A program made the translations under genes and the position numbers. The notes under the pieces were generated by a model. The model was not told the DNA's origin. It saw only the letters and a list, made by a program, of their open reading frames with translations, and ran no database searches. A stretch of DNA of 5,520 bases from Pauljensenia sp. (GTDB lineage: Bacteria > Actinomycetota > Actinomycetes > Actinomycetales > Actinomycetaceae): positions 1-5,520 of the forward strand of contig JASBZF010000095.1 of NCBI GenBank assembly GCA_029983625.1, written 5' to 3'. Of the stretch, positions 4,428-5,520 are shown piece by piece. How positions within the stretch are numbered: position 1 is the first letter of the stretch; each line of letters begins with the position of its first letter.

Positions 4428-5520
4428 ATGCGCGTTGACCTCCTCACCCGTGAATATCCTCCGCACGTTTATGGAGGCGCAGGGGTCCACGTCCTCGAAC
4501 TTGCGAAAGTCCTGAGGGAAAAAATTGCTGACCTGCGCGTTCACGCATTTGATGGCCCTCGCATTGATGGCGAGCCGGGAGCGGACCCAGGCGTGAGTGG
4601 ACACGCTGATCTTGTAGAGCTTGCGAACGCGAATCCGGCACTGAAAACCCTCGGTGTTGATCTCACAATCGCAGATGCCACCGCAGGTGCTGACCTTGTG
4701 CATTCACATACCTGGTATGCCAACTTCGCCGGTCATCTCTCCGCGCTCCTCAATGACATCCCGCACGTGATCTCTGCTCATTCCCTAGAGCCGCTGCGCC
4801 CATGGAAAGCTGAACAACTCGGAGGGGGATACCGGGTTTCCTCTTTCGTGGAACGCACCGCTTATGAAGCAGCCAGTGCGATCATTGCCGTATCGAAAGG
4901 AATGCGCGACGACATTTTGCGTTGCTATCCGGCCATTGACCCTCAGCGTGTCCGAGTGATTCACAATGGCATCGATTTGGCGAAGTGGAAAACTCCGCGC
5001 ACCCAAGAAGAACTCGAAAATCAAGAGCGTGTCCTGAAAGAACACGGGATCGATCCGACACGACGCACAGTTGTCTTCGTTGGAAGGATCACGCGACAAA
5101 AGGGTCTACCTCATTTCCTGCGTGCCGCTCGCCTGCTTCCCAGCGACGTGCAGATTGTGTTGTGTGCGGGAGCGCCCGATACCCCCGAAATTGCAGCCGA
5201 GGTCGAAGGACTTGTGAATGAACTTCGTCAAAATCGAACAGGGGTTGTTCTCATTACCGAAATGCTGCCTCAAGCTGATGTTGCGGCCATCCTGGATGCG
5301 GGAAGTGTTTTCATTACGCCTTCGGTTTACGAACCCTTGGGGATCGTTAACCTTGAAGCAATGGCCCTCGGGCTTCCAGTCGTTGGAACAGCGACCGGAG
5401 GTATTCCAGATGTGATTGTCGATGGGCACACCGGCTACCTCGTTCCTATCGAGCAGCTCAATGATGGGACTGGTACTCCGCTTGACTCGCGACGTTTTGA
5501 ACGGGATATGGCCGAAAGAC
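4428..5520 (+). CDS. glgA: Glycogen synthase / alpha-maltose-1-phosphate synthase GlgA (GlgM type), 3' end cut off
   Basis: GT4-family, GT-B fold retaining glucosyltransferase using ADP-glucose, of the Corynebacterium/Mycobacterium glycogen synthase type. The M. tuberculosis member Rv1212c (GlgM) joins ADP-glucose to glucose-1-phosphate to give maltose-1-phosphate for the GlgE pathway. Others act as classical synthases, and the sequence alone does not say which applies. Within the window 364 codons are read with no stop; about 30-45 residues should be missing, judging from the usual length near 390-410. The N-terminal domain begins M-R-V-D-L-L-T-R-E-Y-P-P with the G16-G-A-G-V-H-V acceptor-side loop. 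H118-S-L-E-P-L-R-P-W-K and the H-N-G-I-D linker follow. The C-terminal domain has V218-G-R-I-T-R-Q-K-G (R220 and K225, the family phosphate-binding pair), E302-P-L-G-I-V-N-L-E310 (the EX7E motif), then T-G-G-I-P-D and D-G-T-G-T-P. ATG 4428 is preceded by GGAAGGA (4416-4422). It is divergent from glgC, the same arrangement as Rv1212c/Rv1213. Confidence 0.96.
   Translation, partial: MRVDLLTREYPPHVYGGAGVHVLELAKVLREKIADLRVHAFDGPRIDGEPGADPGVSGHADLVELANANPALKTLGVDLTIADATAGADLVHSHTWYANFAGHLSALLNDIPHVISAHSLEPLRPWKAEQLGGGYRVSSFVERTAYEAASAIIAVSKGMRDDILRCYPAIDPQRVRVIHNGIDLAKWKTPRTQEELENQERVLKEHGIDPTRRTVVFVGRITRQKGLPHFLRAARLLPSDVQIVLCAGAPDTPEIAAEVEGLVNELRQNRTGVVLITEMLPQADVAAILDAGSVFITPSVYEPLGIVNLEAMALGLPVVGTATGGIPDVIVDGHTGYLVPIEQLNDGTGTPLDSRRFERDMAER

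Overview
The window fits the chromosome of an actinomycete-type actinobacterium, probably a moderate-GC member of or near the Actinomycetaceae (inference). The evidence is a Coryne/Mycobacterium-type GlgA/GlgM divergent from an actinobacterial GlgC, a short SerB without ACT domains, and a secreted protein carrying a tail motif (FPVVADP) that I recall from actinobacterial exported proteins. Genus and species cannot be fixed from the sequence alone.

The left part (1 to about 2216) looks like accessory DNA and is visibly more AT-rich than the right part. It opens with a decayed phage-type HNH endonuclease gene (83-519), broken by a -1 frameshift and lacking two of its expected zinc-ligand cysteines. 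It is followed by a compact two-gene unit. The first gene encodes a 334-aa Sec-exported protein (577-1581, GTG start behind a perfect AAGGAGG). This protein has an acidic body and a cationic C-terminal domain of about 104 aa containing its only two cysteines. The second gene, overlapping by 23 nt, encodes an 84-aa protein with three predicted membrane segments (1559-1813). A perfect 15-bp hairpin closes the unit. The order (secreted precursor, then small membrane protein, then terminator) resembles a bacteriocin or toxin with its immunity protein, but that function is inferred and not shown. I regard this pair as the most likely undescribed system here. About 350 bp of gene-free AT-rich DNA follows, with an orphan promoter-like sequence and two inverted repeats.

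The right part (2217-5520) is core metabolism. On the minus strand, glgC (ADP-glucose pyrophosphorylase) and serB (phosphoserine phosphatase) overlap by 4 nt (GTGA) and probably form one transcript. Divergent from glgC, across a 277-bp intergenic region, is glgA/glgM (GT4 glycogen or maltose-1-phosphate synthase), which runs off the right edge. GlgC makes ADP-glucose and GlgA/GlgM consumes it, so the divergent pair covers the first two committed steps of glycogen/alpha-glucan synthesis. SerB carries out the last step of serine synthesis and appears to share glgC's transcription. No tRNA, rRNA, CRISPR array or intact mobile element was seen.
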